Below, piece by piece: positions 63,269-64,000 of a DNA stretch of 64,000 nt. Both the position numbers and the translations under genes were made by a program. The notes under the pieces are model-generated. The model was not told where the DNA came from. It ran no database searches and saw only the letters and a program-made list of their open reading frames with translations. This DNA is from Methylophaga sp. GTDB taxonomy: Bacteria > Pseudomonadota > Gammaproteobacteria > Nitrosococcales > Methylophagaceae. How positions within the stretch are numbered: position 1 is the first letter of the stretch; the number at the start of each line of letters is the position of its first letter. The stretch lies in assembly GCA_002696735.1 (NCBI GenBank), contig NZSL01000013.1, positions 211,633 to 275,632 of the forward strand, given 5' to 3'.

Positions 63269-64000
63269 ATGAACATCATCAACATTACATACAAAAGCCT
63301 CTGTCGATTGACAGGGGCTTTGTTATTTCTGGGCCTTTTATCCGGCTGTGCGCAAAATCCCGTGACAGGTGGCCAGGATTTTGTGATGATCAGCGAAAAT
63401 AAAGAGCTTGAGATGGGCCGCACCTACCATCCTCAGATCATTGAACAATATGGTCGTTATGAAGATGAAGCGTTGCAGAGATATGTTCAGGATGTCGGAC
63501 AAAGACTCGCTGCAGTCAGTCATCGGGATGATTTGGTTTATCGCTTTACTGTTTTAGATTCACCGGTTATCAATGCGTTTGCATTACCTGGTGGGTATAT
63601 CTATATCACTCGGGGAATGATGGCCTATCTGAACTCCGAAGCTGAGCTTGCAGCCGTTCTCGGGCATGAGATTGGTCATGTAACTGCTCGCCATGGCGTG
63701 CGCCAGCAAAGTGCAGCCCAGGCAGCAAGTTTAGGATACACACTGGGAGCAATACTGCTTCCGGGGTTACGCACGGCAGGTGCCCAGGATCTGTTTAATG
63801 TGTTTGGTGGTGCTTTACTTAGTGGTTATGGTCGCGAACACGAATTAGAGTCTGACAGGCTTGGTGCCGAATACCTGGCCCGTTCTGGCTATCCTTCAGA
63901 GGCCATGATAGAAGTTATTGGTGTATTAAAAGATCAGGCAACTTTTGCCGAAGCCGAGGCTAAAAAACAAGGCCAGGATTATCAGGGTTACCACGGTCTG
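63269..64000 (+). CDS. M48-family metallopeptidase lipoprotein, N-terminal part (cut by window end)
   Basis: Open to the window edge for 244 codons. A lipoprotein signal ends at LLSGC (about residue 27), followed by NPVTGGQDF, VINAFALPGGYIYITRGMM and the zinc site VLGHEIGHV, with the third ligand region in YGREHELESDRLGAEYLA. It resembles periplasmic M48 peptidases such as BepA/LoiP that monitor outer-membrane assembly. The TPR part, if any, is outside the window. The start is uncertain: a terminator-like hairpin (63296-63319) falls within the first 17 codons if ATG 63269 is used. Confidence 0.88.
   Translation, partial: MNIINITYKSLCRLTGALLFLGLLSGCAQNPVTGGQDFVMISENKELEMGRTYHPQIIEQYGRYEDEALQRYVQDVGQRLAAVSHRDDLVYRFTVLDSPVINAFALPGGYIYITRGMMAYLNSEAELAAVLGHEIGHVTARHGVRQQSAAQAASLGYTLGAILLPGLRTAGAQDLFNVFGGALLSGYGREHELESDRLGAEYLARSGYPSEAMIEVIGVLKDQATFAEAEAKKQGQDYQGYHGL
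63296..63329 (+). terminator. Terminator-like hairpin after rpmE, inside the start of the M48 gene
   Basis: AGCCTCTGTC (63296-63305) pairs with GACAGGGGCT (63310-63319), with one G-U pair and a GATT loop, followed by TTGTTATTT. It ends rpmE transcripts in principle, but it overlaps the predicted signal-peptide codons of the M48 gene. Confidence 0.6.

Noticed and set aside
1..64000. tRNA or rRNA genes
   Set aside because: I saw no cloverleaf with a TTCGANNC-type T-arm or rRNA sequence when reading the intergenic regions; a tRNAscan run would settle it.

Overview
The window looks like a chromosomal segment of a gammaproteobacterium. The order accB-accC-prmA, an E. coli-like YcaO, MiaB followed by PhoH-YbeY-CorC-Lnt, and a full pst-phoU-ppx locus are gammaproteobacterial. 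A small mono-haem cytochrome c of the type that serves PQQ alcohol dehydrogenases suggests a methylotroph. A marine Methylophaga-like organism is my best guess, but this is inference and no 16S rRNA is present.

Layout. 1-4514 (minus strand): prmA (cut by the window edge), accC, accB, aroQ and dsbD. 4598-18090 (plus strand): a phosphate block with a PiT permease, an ArsJ-type MFS exporter, phoB, phoR, pstS, pstC, pstA, pstB, phoU and ppx, with Pho-box-like heptamers at an 11-bp period before PiT, phoB and pstS. 18145-23079: an envelope and metal block with an exported protein, the cytochrome c, a TonB receptor, a TauE/SafE-like membrane protein and an AAA+ regulator. 23198-29595: thyA, a hemerythrin-like protein, cytochrome b561, a PepSY membrane protein with a siderophore-type TonB receptor, and radC. 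A 269-bp palindromic repeat element lies beside the receptor.

29.6-36.4 kb is accessory in character. It has small unrelated genes, two 48-bp direct repeats, three copies of a 24-bp hairpin-forming repeat, an attC-like site, and pseudogene fragments copied from two genes in this window. Malate dehydrogenase and a YihY-family protein sit among them. 36.4-45.1 kb holds a Gcr-type membrane protein, a second phosphate-scavenging group (PstS-like lipoprotein, exported metallophosphoesterase, phospholipase D-like protein) and an MgtC/DUF4010 protein.

45.3-55.6 kb carries small conserved proteins (DUF1488, DUF1971, DUF1840, DUF3185, GlcG/HbpS), a uracil-DNA-glycosylase-like protein, a CPA2-type cation/proton antiporter, ycaO, a membrane acyltransferase and opgG. 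55.7-64 kb is a plus-strand core block: miaB, phoH-like, ybeY, corC, lnt, trkH, a methyltransferase, rpmE, and an M48 lipoprotein peptidase cut by the window end.

The strongest functional theme is phosphorus: low- and high-affinity uptake, sensing, polyphosphate turnover, organophosphate hydrolysis and probably arsenate detoxification. The most unusual structural signal is the palindromic element. Its terminal sequence appears again as the ribosome-binding and start region of opgG, and one end overlaps the stop codon of a TonB receptor gene.
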